DNA from: Lentzea fradiae
GTDB taxonomy: Bacteria; Actinomycetota; Actinomycetes; Mycobacteriales; Pseudonocardiaceae
Direction: 5' to 3'
Assembly: GCF_900100955.1 (NCBI RefSeq)
Contig: NZ_FNCC01000011.1
Span: 186,001 to 250,000 of the forward strand
Length of the DNA stretch: 64,000 bases
The position numbers and the translations under genes were made by a program. Positions 1 to 9,458 of the stretch are shown here, one piece after another (position 1 is the stretch's first letter; each line of letters opens with the position of its first letter). A model generated the notes under the pieces. It was not told the origin of the DNA and made no database searches. It worked only from the letters and a program-made list of their open reading frames with translations.

Positions 1-840
1 CTCCGGCAGCGTCGAGTCCACCCGCGAACGGACGAGCTCGTACTCCTCGGTCGGCCAGATCTCCCGCTGCAGGTCCATCGGGAGGGCGAACCAGCGGCTG
101 TTCGGGTCGATCTGGGTGGCGTGCGCCTTCAGGGCCTCGTCGCGGACCTCGAAGTAGTCGGCGCACTCGACCCTGGTGGTGACGCGGTCCATCACGTCGG
201 GGCGGTCGGTGCCCCAGTTCGCGAGCCACTCCGAGTACGGCGACTCGAGGCCGCGGGACTCCAGCGCCTCGTGGAAGGCGAGGATCTTGGCACGCGAGAA
301 GCCGTGGCCGTAGTAGACCTTCGGCGTCTCCCACACCTCGCCCAGCGACGGGTCGAACTCGGGGTCGGCGGCGGCGTCCAGCGCAGCCATCGACACCTCG
401 TGCGTGCGGATGTGGTCCGGGTGCGGGTAGCCGCCGTTCTCGTCGTAGGTCACGACGACGTGCGGGCGGAACTCGCGGATGACCTGCACGAGCGGCGGTA
501 CCGACTCCTCCAGCGGCACGAGGGCGAAGCAGCCCTCGGGCAGCGGCGGGAGCGGGTCGCCCTCGGGCAGGCCGGAGTCCTTGAAGCCCAGCCAGCGGTG
601 CTGGATGCCGAGGATCTTGGCGGCGGTCGCCATCTCCTCCCGGCGGATCTCGATCATGTTCTCGAGCACGTCCGGCTTGTCCATCGCCGGGTTCAGGATG
701 CTGCCCGCACCACCGTCGGTGCAGGTCACGACCATCACGTCGTGCCCTTCCGCGATGTAGCGGGCCATCGTGGCCGCGCCCTTGCTCGACTCGTCGTCGG
801 GATGTGCGTGCACTGCCATCAGGCGCAGCTTGTCGGCCAT
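1..840 (-). CDS. mca: Mycothiol S-conjugate amidase Mca, C-terminus cut by window edge
   Basis: This zinc amidase cleaves mycothiol S-conjugates into a mercapturic acid and GlcN-Ins, the detoxification step of mycothiol-producing actinobacteria. The first 280 codons are visible; the family is roughly 290-300 residues, so only the extreme C-terminus is missing. The N-terminal block carries the LmbE/PIG-L zinc motif [10 protein letters not shown] and, further on, GGYPHPDH with the second histidine pair. The start is the ATG reading away from base 840. The divergent neighbour is the DUF4307 membrane protein and then greA, the same order as M. tuberculosis mca-Rv1081c-greA, which supports Mca over its paralogue MshB. 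Confidence 0.93.
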   Translation of the reverse strand, partial: MADKLRLMAVHAHPDDESSKGAATMARYIAEGHDVMVVTCTDGGAGSILNPAMDKPDVLENMIEIRREEMATAAKILGIQHRWLGFKDSGLPEGDPLPPLPEGCFALVPLEESVPPLVQVIREFRPHVVVTYDENGGYPHPDHIRTHEVSMAALDAAADPEFDPSLGEVWETPKVYYGHGFSRAKILAFHEALESRGLESPYSEWLANWGTDRPDVMDRVTTRVECADYFEVRDEALKAHATQIDPNSRWFALPMDLQREIWPTEEYELVRSRVDSTLPE

Positions 841-934
841 GACCCCCGTGGTCCTCCTGTGTGAGCGGTCCTGCGACACTCAACAACTGAACGTCGGTCA
901 CCATTGTTCCCCAGACGCCGAGGAGGGCGCGGAC

Positions 935-1357
935 ATGGCACAGCGCACCCTTCCCGAGGGGCGGTACGGCACCAAAGCCACCGGCCAGCCCACCAGATGG
1001 GCGCGGTGGGCGTTACTCGCCGTAGCCGTCGCGTTCGGTGTCCTGATCGCTTTCGTCGCCTACCGGAATTGGGGCACAAAGCCGATCGAAGCGGAGCAGA
1101 CGGCGTTCACCCTCCTCGACGACGAGCGGGTGGAGGTCACTTTCCAGGTTTCCCGCGATCAACCGGAGCGACCCGCCGTCTGCATCATTCGGGCCCGATC
1201 CAAGGACGGGGACGAAGCGGGCCGGCGTGAGGTTCTCGTTCCCCCGGGAAATTCGGTCGTCGTCGAGACAACTGTTGTCCGCGCCTCGAAGCCGCCGGTC
1301 ACCGGCGAAGTGTTCGGGTGCTCCTACCAGGTTCCCGCCTACTTGTCCACGACCTAG
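935..1357 (+). CDS. DUF4307 single-pass membrane protein
   Basis: This is a 140-residue protein of unknown function. It has a short basic/polar N-terminus, one transmembrane helix at about residues 24-43, and a roughly 95-residue extracytoplasmic beta-rich domain with two cysteines (near CIIRAR and FGCSYQ). Length, topology and position between mca and greA match the DUF4307 family (Rv1081c-like). The ATG at 935 was preferred to longer in-frame starts because AGGAGG lies about 8 bases upstream and the longer frame runs into mca. Residue 27 is encoded by the rare codon TTA (1013-1015), unusual in so GC-rich a genome. Confidence 0.82.
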   Translation: MAQRTLPEGRYGTKATGQPTRWARWALLAVAVAFGVLIAFVAYRNWGTKPIEAEQTAFTLLDDERVEVTFQVSRDQPERPAVCIIRARSKDGDEAGRREVLVPPGNSVVVETTVVRASKPPVTGEVFGCSYQVPAYLSTT

Positions 1358-1433
1358 CGGCCAAGCGGGTGATCTGCGGTTTAAACGGCGAGATTCGGGA
1401 ACAAATCGCCGTCGATGAACGTTGTCCGCGTGT

Positions 1434-1439
1434 TACTAT
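1434..1439 (+). promoter_or_regulatory. Candidate -10 element upstream of greA
   Basis: TACTAT fits the actinobacterial TANNNT -10 consensus and lies about 115 bases before the greA start. Transcription would begin near 1446, just before the hairpin at 1451-1472. No convincing -35 element is visible. Confidence 0.4.
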
Positions 1440-1450
1440 TGCCGCTCAAG

Positions 1451-1477
1451 CACGGCCCCGGCGCGGGCCGTGTTTTT
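1451..1477 (+). terminator. Intrinsic terminator/attenuator in the greA leader
   Basis: Perfect 8-bp arms CACGGCCC and GGGCCGTG (1451-1458, 1465-1472) flank a 6-base loop and are followed by TTTTT. It may end the DUF4307 transcript or act as an attenuator in the greA leader. Confidence 0.65.
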
Positions 1478-1551
1478 CCGTTCCGGGCCCCCGGCTCGGG
1501 AACTATCTGGCGCACACGTGTGCGCCGGAGCAAGACGAGGAGTTGGTGACC

Positions 1552-2040
1552 GTGAGCGACACCCAGGTGACCTGGCTGACCCAGGAGGCCTACGACCGGC
1601 TCAAGGCTGAGCTGGACGAACTCATCGCGTACCGCCCGGTCATGGCTGCCGAGATCAACGCTCGCCGCGAGGAGGGCGACCTCCGCGAGAACGGTGGCTA
1701 CCACGCGGCCCGTGAGGAGCAGGGCAAGCAGGAGGCGCGGATTCGCCAGCTGCACGAGCTGCTCCAGGCCGCGAAGGTCGGCGAGGCCCCCACCACGAAG
1801 GGTGTCGCCGCGCCGGGCACGGTGCTCACGATCCGTTACGAAGGTGACGACGAGACGGAGACCTTCCTGCTCGCCACGCGCGAAGAGGGCGCGCACGGCG
1901 AGATGGAGGTCTACTCCCCGGTCTCTCCGCTCGGCAAGGCGCTCAACGGCGCGAAGGACGGCGAGACCGTCGAGTACGAGCTGCCCAACGGCAAGCTCCA
2001 GAAGGTCACCCTGATCTCCGCCGTGCCGTACGGCGGCTGA
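1552..2040 (+). CDS. greA: Transcription elongation factor GreA
   Basis: GreA binds the RNA polymerase secondary channel and stimulates cleavage of backtracked transcripts. The 162-residue product has the family's usual length. Its N-terminal coiled coil contains the hallmark [17 protein letters not shown]-type tip region with acidic residues, followed by a C-terminal FKBP-like domain ending in SPLGKAL and an [12 protein letters not shown]-like strand. GTG at 1552 was chosen over GTG at 1546 because GAGGAG (1537-1542) is 9 bases from the former and only 3 from the latter. It is followed by a strong bidirectional terminator and faces the Lrp-type regulator. Synteny with M. tuberculosis greA supports the call. 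Confidence 0.95.
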   Translation: MSDTQVTWLTQEAYDRLKAELDELIAYRPVMAAEINARREEGDLRENGGYHAAREEQGKQEARIRQLHELLQAAKVGEAPTTKGVAAPGTVLTIRYEGDDETETFLLATREEGAHGEMEVYSPVSPLGKALNGAKDGETVEYELPNGKLQKVTLISAVPYGG

Positions 2041-2058
2041 TCGAAGACGACGTTGTCG

Positions 2059-2088
2059 AAGGGGCGGTCACCGCGGTGACCGCCCCTT
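2059..2088. terminator. Bidirectional terminator between greA and the Lrp-type regulator
   Basis: Perfect 14-bp arms: AAGGGGCGGTCACC (2059-2072) and GGTGACCGCCCCTT (2075-2088), with a 2-base centre. The repeat overlaps the last codons of the convergent regulator gene, so it can serve both strands. Confidence 0.8.
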
Positions 2089-2577
2089 CACGCGTTCCAG
2101 GAGCGGGCGCACCCGCGGCGGCACCGGCGTGGACAGCGCGATCGACGTCGACAGCCTGCGCACGTGCGGGACGTCCACGATGTGGTCGACGACGCGCTGA
2201 AGGTCCGCGTTCGACCGGGCGACCATCCGCACGAAGAGGTCTCCCTGGCCCGTCGTCGCGTGCACCTCGCACACCTCGCTGATCGCGGCCAGGCCCTCGC
2301 ACACCTCGGCCCGCCGCCCCTGCGCGATCTCGACGACCGCGAACGCCGTCAGCCCGTAGCCCATCGCGCCGAGGTCGAGCGCCGGCGGGAACCCGGTGAG
2401 CACCCCTCTCTCCGTGAGCCGGTCCAGCCGGGCCTGCACGGTGCCCCGCGCGACGCCCAGCCGCCGCGAGCATTCGAGGACGCCCAGGCGGGGCTCGTCC
2501 GTCAAGAGCAGGAGCAGCTTCGCGTCGAGTTCGTCCACGGTCTGGTCAGAGTGCTCACTCTGCTGATCGTTGGTCAT
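2068..2577 (-). CDS. Lrp/AsnC family transcriptional regulator, probably controlling hpd
   Basis: The 169-residue protein has an N-terminal AsnC-type winged helix-turn-helix (about residues 14-60: LDAKLLLLL ... SRRLGVARGTVQARLDRL) and a C-terminal RAM ligand-binding domain (about 75-155), including the GQGDLFVRMVA segment. It is divergent from hpd with 75 bases between starts. That gap holds a 21-base palindrome typical of an AsnC-family box. HpdR-type regulators of 4-hydroxyphenylpyruvate dioxygenase occupy this position in related actinomycetes, so a role in tyrosine-responsive control of hpd and its own gene is likely, though inferred from context. Confidence 0.85.
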   Translation of the reverse strand: MTNDQQSEHSDQTVDELDAKLLLLLTDEPRLGVLECSRRLGVARGTVQARLDRLTERGVLTGFPPALDLGAMGYGLTAFAVVEIAQGRRAEVCEGLAAISEVCEVHATTGQGDLFVRMVARSNADLQRVVDHIVDVPHVRRLSTSIALSTPVPPRVRPLLERVKGRSPR

Positions 2578-2581
2578 AGAT

Positions 2582-2602
2582 CACTGTACAAATTGTCCAG
2601 TG
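2582..2602. promoter_or_regulatory. Palindromic operator between Lrp-type regulator and hpd
   Basis: CACTGTACAA-A-TTGTCCAGTG: the two 10-base halves match as inverted repeats at 9 of 10 positions. It begins 5 bases upstream of the regulator's start codon and lies about 50 bases upstream of hpd, so one bound dimer could repress the regulator and control hpd. Confidence 0.6.
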
Positions 2603-2649
2603 AAATCGTCGACTATTGCTCACCCTGCTTAGGCGGATTCATGCTGTGA

Positions 2650-3834
<1,185 letters not shown>

Positions 3835-3889
3835 TGGCGTTCCCCCGGTAAGGTGGTTTCACGGGGGACACACATCGTGGGGAGGTGGC

Positions 3890-4141
3890 ATGGCGCTCGC
3901 TCAGCGCGTGGCCGCGGTCGTCCCGCTGCTCGCAGCCGTGACCACGGCGGTGGCACTGACCGGCGCGGCGTTCTTCACCGTGGCCCACGCGGGCTGCGAC
4001 GAGGCCGGCCGCTTCGTCCGCACCGGCGGGTCGATCGAGTTCGTCGGCGGCTGCGTGAACGGCGCCGACCTTCCGGCGGCACCGGTGACAGAGGCCGGGG
4101 TCGAGGACGTCGACAGGTTCAGCGGCTCCCAGAAGCCGTAG
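3890..4141 (+). CDS. Small exported or membrane-anchored protein of unknown function
   Basis: The 83-residue product starts at an ATG preceded by GGAGG at about 5 bases. Residues 7-29 form a hydrophobic helix ending in AHAGC, which could be a signal peptide or membrane anchor. The remaining roughly 50 residues are short and polar with two cysteines (GCDEAG, GGCVNG) that could form a disulfide outside the cell. No family is recognised. It stands alone between hpd and a strong terminator facing metB. Confidence 0.65.
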   Translation: MALAQRVAAVVPLLAAVTTAVALTGAAFFTVAHAGCDEAGRFVRTGGSIEFVGGCVNGADLPAAPVTEAGVEDVDRFSGSQKP

Positions 4142-4147
4142 TCAGAC

Positions 4148-4200
4148 CGCACGCGGGGCCCTTTCGTACTATCACACAGTACGTAGGGGCCCCGCGTGCG
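4148..4200. terminator. Long convergent terminator before metB end
   Basis: 14-bp arms CGCACGCGGGGCCC (4148-4161) and its complement (4187-4200), with an inner CGTACT/AGTACG pairing in the loop. It sits between convergent genes. Confidence 0.75.
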
Positions 4201-4202
4201 TC

Positions 4203-5348
4203 TCAGCCGAGGGCCGCGAGCAGGTCGGCGACCAGGTCGTCGCCGGACTCGATGCCCACCGAGACGCGGATCAGGTCCGCCGGGACCTCCAGCATCGACC
4301 CGGCCGTCGACGCGTGCGTCATCCTGCCGGGGTGCTCGATCAGCGACTCGACGCCGCCGAGCGACTCGGCCAGCGTGAACAGCTTGGTGCGGGCGCAGAC
4401 CTCCAGCGCCGCCTCCTCGCCGCCGTCGACGACGAACGACACCATGCCGCCGAACCGGCGCATCTGCTTGGCCGCGACGGCGTGGCCGGGGTGCGACTCC
4501 AGGCCGGGGTAGATGACCTTCTTGACCCGCGGGTGGCGGGTGAGGGCCTCCGCGACCAGCTCGGCGTTGTCGGAGTGCTTCTCCATGCGCAGCTCGAGGG
4601 TCTTGATGCCGCGCAGGGTGAGGTAGGCGTCGAACGGGCCGGGCACCGCGCCCGCGCCGTTCTGCAGGAACCCGAACGCCGCGTCGACCTCCTCGTCGGA
4701 GGTGATCAGGGCACCGCCGACGACGTCGGAGTGGCCGCCGACGTACTTGGTGGTGGAGTGCAGGACGACGTCCGCGCCCAGCTCCAGCGGGGTCTGCAGG
4801 GCCGGGGAGGCGAACGTGTTGTCCACGACCAGCTTCGCGCCGGACTCGTGGGCGACGGACGCGATGGCCGCGATGTCGCCGATGTTCAGCAGCGGGTTGG
4901 TCGGCGTCTCGATCCAGATCAGCTTGGTCTCGGGGCGCACGGCCGCGCGGATCGCGTCGACGTCGGTGACCGGCGCGGGCGAGTGGGTGACGCCCCACTG
5001 CGAGAAGACCTTGTCGATCAGCCGGAACGTGCCGCCGTAGGCGTCGTTCGGGATGACGACGTGGTCGCCGGGCTTGAGGAACGTGCGCAGTGCCGCGTCG
5101 GTCGCACCCATGCCGGAGGAGAACGCCCTGCCGTACCGGCCCCGTTCGAGCGACGCCAGGCAGGTCTCCAGCGCGCGGCGGGTCGGGTTGCCGGTGCGGG
5201 AGTACTCGAAGCCCTCACGCAGCCCGCCCACGCCGTCCTGGGCGTAGGTCGAGGTCGCGTAGATGGGCACGTTCACCGCACCCGTGGTCGGGTCCGGGTC
5301 CTGACCGGCGTGGATCGCCCTGGTGGCGAAGCCGTATGGGGTGCTCAT
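4203..5348 (-). CDS. metB: Cystathionine gamma-synthase/lyase-type PLP enzyme MetB
   Basis: This Cys/Met-metabolism PLP enzyme probably forms cystathionine from an O-acyl-homoserine and cysteine. The 381-residue chain has the standard features: the EYSRTGNPTR substrate and PLP segment (about 48-57), SSGMGATDA, DNTFASP and the PLP lysine K201 in STTKYVGGHSD. The start at 5348 was chosen because its ATG overlaps the upstream stop as ATGA, implying translational coupling to the small membrane protein gene. A gamma-lyase activity cannot be excluded from sequence alone. cbs lies in the same direction about 1.6 kb upstream, so the two may work together in transsulfuration. Confidence 0.92.
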   Translation of the reverse strand: MSTPYGFATRAIHAGQDPDPTTGAVNVPIYATSTYAQDGVGGLREGFEYSRTGNPTRRALETCLASLERGRYGRAFSSGMGATDAALRTFLKPGDHVVIPNDAYGGTFRLIDKVFSQWGVTHSPAPVTDVDAIRAAVRPETKLIWIETPTNPLLNIGDIAAIASVAHESGAKLVVDNTFASPALQTPLELGADVVLHSTTKYVGGHSDVVGGALITSDEEVDAAFGFLQNGAGAVPGPFDAYLTLRGIKTLELRMEKHSDNAELVAEALTRHPRVKKVIYPGLESHPGHAVAAKQMRRFGGMVSFVVDGGEEAALEVCARTKLFTLAESLGGVESLIEHPGRMTHASTAGSMLEVPADLIRVSVGIESGDDLVADLLAALG

Positions 5349-5842
5349 GTTCGAAGGGTACTCACCCATCTGGCCGTCGCGGGGAGTAGTCCAAGCAGTG
5401 AGCTGGCCAGGGCGAGCACGAGCGCGAGCATCACCAGGTCCTGCACTCCGGCGGCGTGGAAGAACACGTGGGGCGTGACGAACCCGGTGATCCCGATGAA
5501 CGTGAGAGCGAGCAGGACCAGCAGCAACATCGTCCCGGCCACGGTCATGATCCGCGCCGCGCCCACCCGCAGGCACAGCAGCACGCCACCGGAGAGCAGC
5601 AGCACGACGGCGAGGCCCTGCAGGCCCACCCCGAGCCACAGCCAGAACGCGTAGAAGGCGAGCACGAAGAACCGGCTCAGCTCGATGACCTGCAGGATCA
5701 TCCCGACCAGCAGGACCAGACCGCACGCCAGCGCCAGCAGACCGCCGAGCACACCCGTCGCACCGCTGGGCCGCGCGGGAGACGGGCCAGCCCCCGGCCA
5801 CTGGGCAGTGACCGGGGGCTGGAACGGCTGCTGAGGGTTCAC
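5345..5842 (-). CDS. Four-helix membrane protein between pra-like gene and metB
   Basis: This 165-residue protein is of no recognised family. After a proline-rich 30-residue N-terminus it has about four hydrophobic segments (roughly 33-55, 62-90, 95-115 and 130-155), indicating an integral membrane protein. The GTG start overlaps the upstream RDD gene stop as GTGA, and its own stop overlaps the metB start as ATGA. The three genes are therefore likely co-translated. The N-terminal proline-rich stretch resembles that of the neighbouring RDD protein, so they may associate, but this is inference. Confidence 0.75.
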   Translation of the reverse strand: MNPQQPFQPPVTAQWPGAGPSPARPSGATGVLGGLLALACGLVLLVGMILQVIELSRFFVLAFYAFWLWLGVGLQGLAVVLLLSGGVLLCLRVGAARIMTVAGTMLLLVLLALTFIGITGFVTPHVFFHAAGVQDLVMLALVLALASSLLGLLPATARWVSTLRT

Positions 5843-6915
5843 CAGCCCTGCTGCTGGCCGCCGTAACCCTGCTGCGGGGGCTGGCCGTAGCCGCCCGGCT
5901 GCTGCTGCGGGTAACCGCCGGTGCCCGGCTGCTGCGGGTAGCCACCGCCGTAGGGCGAGGCCGTCTCCGGGGCGTTGACCACGATCGACTTCATGATCTT
6001 GTCGGCCCAGGTCTGCTTCTTCGGCTCCCACAGCGGGGCGAAGTAGCCCGCGTAGCAGGGCAGGCCGTCGACGATGTGGCACAGCTGGCGCACGAACGTC
6101 GTGCCACCGCCGAGCGGCTGGCCGGTCTCCTCGGAGATCAGCTTGATCTTCGCGATCTTCTTGCCGATCGACTGGCCGGTCTGGCCCTGCTTGATGATCG
6201 AGTTCCAGATGACGAACCCGATGTAGGCGAGGTAGACCAGGAAGCCGAGGAACGAGATCCCGGGGGCGTCGGCGCCGATCGCGATGGCGGTGATGATCCA
6301 GACCAGGATCCCCGTGACGGCCGCCGGTGCCGCGAAGTCGATCAGGAAGCCGACGAAGCGCGAGCCCCACTCGGCGTACCCGGTCGGAGGCGGCGGCGCC
6401 ATGCCGGGCGCGCCGTAGCCGGGAGCGCCGCCGTACCCGGGCTGGCCGTACGGCGAGGCCGCCGGCTGACCGTAGGGGTTCGACTGCGGCGCGCCGTACG
6501 GCTGCTGCTGTTGCTGCTGCGGCTGGCCGTAGGGCGAGGCCGCCGGCTGGCCGTACGGGTTCGACTGCGGCGCGCCGTACGGAGGCGGCTGCTGGCCGTA
6601 GGACTGCTGCGGCCCGGCGTACGGGGGCGGCTGCTGGGCGGGGAACCCGCCGGAGCCGGGTCCCTGCGCCGGGAAGCCGCCGGAGCCGGGCGCCGAGGAC
6701 GGCGTCTGGCCGGGGCTGACGACCTGGGTGGCGTCCGCGTTCTGCTGCGGTGCGGCAGGAGCCTGACCAGGCGAGACGACCTGCGTCGCGTCCGGGTTCG
6801 GGGTCGCCGCGGTGGGCTGCCCACCTCCCGGCACGACCTGCGTGGCGTCCGAGCTGGGCTGCTCCTGGTGCGGCTGACCGCCGAACTGGTTTCCTGGCGG
6901 CTGCGGAGCGTTCAT
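5839..6915 (-). CDS. Proline-rich RDD-domain membrane protein (Pra-like) with three DATQVV repeats
   Basis: The 358-residue protein resembles the mycobacterial proline-rich antigen (Rv1078). Residues 1-178 are Pro/Gln/Gly/Tyr-rich, with a duplicated APQSNPYGQPAASPYGQP unit (about 115-132 and 142-159). Residues 180-300 form an RDD domain with three hydrophobic segments starting at YAEWGSRFVGFLIDF. A Gly/Gln-rich tail follows. DATQVV occurs three times (about 23-28, 42-47, 61-66); such acidic-Thr-Gln-hydrophobic sites are typical Ser/Thr kinase phosphosites read by FHA domains in actinobacteria. The gene sits between cbs and metB as in M. tuberculosis. Its molecular role is unknown. Confidence 0.88.
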   Translation of the reverse strand: MNAPQPPGNQFGGQPHQEQPSSDATQVVPGGGQPTAATPNPDATQVVSPGQAPAAPQQNADATQVVSPGQTPSSAPGSGGFPAQGPGSGGFPAQQPPPYAGPQQSYGQQPPPYGAPQSNPYGQPAASPYGQPQQQQQQPYGAPQSNPYGQPAASPYGQPGYGGAPGYGAPGMAPPPPTGYAEWGSRFVGFLIDFAAPAAVTGILVWIITAIAIGADAPGISFLGFLVYLAYIGFVIWNSIIKQGQTGQSIGKKIAKIKLISEETGQPLGGGTTFVRQLCHIVDGLPCYAGYFAPLWEPKKQTWADKIMKSIVVNAPETASPYGGGYPQQPGTGGYPQQQPGGYGQPPQQGYGGQQQGW

Positions 6916-7003
6916 CCGGTTTCCAACCCCCTTGGCTGGGCCGTGTACGAGTGAGTCTTCATGATTCGGGGCGTCACGCTATCCGACGCGGGTACCTCTA
7001 CGC

Positions 7004-8374
7004 TCAGCGACCAGCCAAGAAGCCCAAAATGTCCTGACGGGTGACGACGCCGGCGGGCTTCCCGTCCTCCAGGACCAGCGCCGCGTCGGCGTGTGACAGG
7101 GCGTTCATGGCGATGCCGACCGGCTCACCGGCGCCGAGCGTCGGCAGCTGCGGCGACATGTGCTTGTCCAGCCGGTCCGAGAGCTGCGCCTTGCCGGTGA
7201 ACAGCGCGTCGAGCAGGTCGCGCTCGTTGACCGCGCCCGCGACCTCGGCCGCCATGACGGGCGGCTCCGCGTTGACGACGGGCATCTGCGAGACGCCGAA
7301 CTCGCGCAGGATCGCGACGGCGTCACCGACGGTCTCGTTCGGGTGAGCGTGCACCAGGTCGGGCAGCACGCCGCCCTTGCGGCGCAGCACGTCGCCGACG
7401 GTCGCGCCGGTCGAGTCGGGCGGCAGGAAGCCGTAGGAGGCCATCCAGCGGTCGTTGAAGACCTTGGACAGGTAGCCGCGGCCACCGTCGGGCAGCAGCA
7501 CGACGACGACGGCGTCCTCCGGCAGGTCCTTCGCGACGCGCAGCGCGGCGGCCGCGGCCATGCCGCACGAACCGCCGACGAGCAGGCCCTCCTCGCGGGC
7601 GAGGCGGCGGGTGACGTCGAACGACTCGGCGTCGGAGACCTCGACGATCCGGTCGGCGATGGTCTTGTCGTACGCCTCCGGCCAGAAGTCCTCGCCGACA
7701 CCCTCGACCAGGTACGGGCGGCCGGTGCCGCCGGAGTAGACCGAGCCCTCCGGGTCCGCGCCGATGACCTGCACGGCGCCGTCCGAGATCTCCTTGAGGT
7801 ACCGGCCGGTGCCGGAGATCGTGCCGCCGGTGCCGACGCCCGCGACGAAGTGCGTGATCCTGCCCTCGGTCTGGCGCCAGATCTCGGGGCCGGTCTGGTG
7901 GTAGTGGCTCGCCGGGTTCTCCGGGTTGGAGTACTGGTCGGGCTTCCACGCGCCGGGGATCTCGCGGACGAGCCGGTCGGAGACGTTGTAGTAGGAGTCC
8001 GGGTGCTCGGGCGCGACGGCGGTCGGGCACACCACGACCTCGGCGCCGTACGCCTTGAGGACGTTGCGCTTGTCCTCGCTGACCTTGTCCGGGCAGACGA
8101 AGACGCACTTGTAGCCCTTGCGCTGGGCGACCAAGGCGAGGCCGACGCCGGTGTTGCCGGACGTGGGCTCGACGATCGTGCCGCCGGGCGCCAGCTCACC
8201 GGACTTCTCGGCCGCCTCGACCATGCGCAGCGCGATGCGGTCCTTCACGCTGCCGCCGGGGTTGAGGTACTCCACCTTCGCCAGCACCGTGGCCTTGATC
8301 CCCGTGGTCAGGGAGTTGAGCTTGACCAGCGGCGTGTTGCCGACCAGATCGACGACGTGTTCGACGTACTCCAC
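7004..8374 (-). CDS. cbs: Cystathionine beta-synthase
   Basis: This enzyme condenses serine (or an activated serine) and homocysteine to cystathionine. The 456-residue chain has a PLP fold II domain (1 to about 320) with PLP lysine K44 in GGSVKDRIA, the PTSGNTGVGLA phosphate and substrate loop, and GTGGTISGTGRYLKE. A pair of C-terminal CBS domains follows (about 335-456), as in Rv1077. The start is ATG at 8374. Presence of both CBS and a MetB-type enzyme nearby suggests reverse transsulfuration, supplying cysteine for mycothiol from methionine. Confidence 0.94.
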   Translation of the reverse strand: MEYVEHVVDLVGNTPLVKLNSLTTGIKATVLAKVEYLNPGGSVKDRIALRMVEAAEKSGELAPGGTIVEPTSGNTGVGLALVAQRKGYKCVFVCPDKVSEDKRNVLKAYGAEVVVCPTAVAPEHPDSYYNVSDRLVREIPGAWKPDQYSNPENPASHYHQTGPEIWRQTEGRITHFVAGVGTGGTISGTGRYLKEISDGAVQVIGADPEGSVYSGGTGRPYLVEGVGEDFWPEAYDKTIADRIVEVSDAESFDVTRRLAREEGLLVGGSCGMAAAAALRVAKDLPEDAVVVVLLPDGGRGYLSKVFNDRWMASYGFLPPDSTGATVGDVLRRKGGVLPDLVHAHPNETVGDAVAILREFGVSQMPVVNAEPPVMAAEVAGAVNERDLLDALFTGKAQLSDRLDKHMSPQLPTLGAGEPVGIAMNALSHADAALVLEDGKPAGVVTRQDILGFLAGR

Positions 8375-8493
8375 CGGTATCTACTCCCCTGCTCCCACAC
8401 TCCGAGAATGGCGGGAGGAAGCGTAGCTCTAGTGGCTGCGGAGGTTGATTCGAACAGCGCATCCGACGATTCCGGGTGAAGGGGGTGGCGTGG

Positions 8494-9366
8494 ATGACCG
8501 GACTGCGGACGCTGCGGGCGGTGGCGATGACCGCCGCGACACTCGGAGGTCTCTCCGGCGCGCTCGCCGGCCTGCTGAACGAGCAGGGCAGACGGGCCCG
8601 CGTGGCCATCGGCGTGCTGGAACACCTGTGGCCCGCGCCCGACGGCGTGTACGCCGACGACGGCCGCGACCCGCTGCGGCTGGCGGTGCTGGGCGACTCG
8701 ATGGCGGTGGGCGTCGGTGTGACGCATCCCTCGCAGATGCCGGGCGTGTTGCTCGCCCAGGCGCTCGCCGAGGAGGCTGGACGGCCGGTGCGGCTCTCGA
8801 CGTACGCCGTCAGCGGGTCGACGACGCGCGACCTGGTGCCGCAGGTCGACGCCGCTGTGCGGGACGAGCCGCAAGCCGCGCTGGTCATCATCGGGGCGAA
8901 CGACGTGACGTCGCGGATCGGCGTCCGCGAGTCGGCCCTGCTGCTCGCCGAGCAGGTCGGCAGGCTGCGCGAGGCCGGGTGCGGTGTCGTCGTCGGCACG
9001 TGCCCGGACCTGGGGATCGTGCGGCCGATCCCGCAACCGCTGCGGGCGATCGGGCGCCGGTACAGCTTGCGGCTCGCGGCGGCGCAGACCGCGGAGGTCC
9101 GGCGGGCGGGCGGCGTGCCGGTGTCGCTCGCGAACCTGCTGGCGCCGGAGTTCCTGGCCCGGCACTCCGACATGTTCAGCTCGGACCGGTTCCACCCGAG
9201 CTCGATCGGCTACGAGGCGGCGGCGGGCGTGCTGCTGGCGCCGTTGTGCCAGGTCGCGGGGCTGTGGCCGGGCTGGGCCGCGGCACCGCTGCCCGTGCGG
9301 TCGGCGGCGGCGCTGGCGGTGCGGCCGTCCCGGCTGCCGGGGTGGCTGCAGAAGCGGCACGCGTGA
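8494..9366 (+). CDS. SGNH/GDSL-family hydrolase, exported or membrane-anchored
   Basis: The 290-residue protein has a short N-terminal hydrophobic segment (about 8-28) and an SGNH esterase fold: GDSM with nucleophile Ser69, the block III asparagine in GANDVTS, and the Asp-His pair in SDRFHPSSIGY. This corresponds to the Rv1075c position in the mycobacterial gene order. The ATG at 8494 follows GAAGGGGG by about 7 bases; GTG at 8476 is a possible longer start. The natural substrate, lipid or cell-wall ester, is not evident. Confidence 0.85.
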   Translation: MTGLRTLRAVAMTAATLGGLSGALAGLLNEQGRRARVAIGVLEHLWPAPDGVYADDGRDPLRLAVLGDSMAVGVGVTHPSQMPGVLLAQALAEEAGRPVRLSTYAVSGSTTRDLVPQVDAAVRDEPQAALVIIGANDVTSRIGVRESALLLAEQVGRLREAGCGVVVGTCPDLGIVRPIPQPLRAIGRRYSLRLAAAQTAEVRRAGGVPVSLANLLAPEFLARHSDMFSSDRFHPSSIGYEAAAGVLLAPLCQVAGLWPGWAAAPLPVRSAAALAVRPSRLPGWLQKRHA

Positions 9367-9458
9367 GTTTCGGAAATCAACGTCACTCGCGGTGGCCGAG
9401 GTGAGCGGCCGTTAACTAGGCTCGGCGGCAACCTTGACTCTCAACGAGGAGTTTTGTG

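Noticed and set aside
6480-6640. Repetitive CAG/CTG-like DNA in the Pra gene as a CRISPR or satellite array
   Set aside because: The repeats are in frame and encode Gln/Pro/Tyr/Gly units of the protein tail; there are no spacers.
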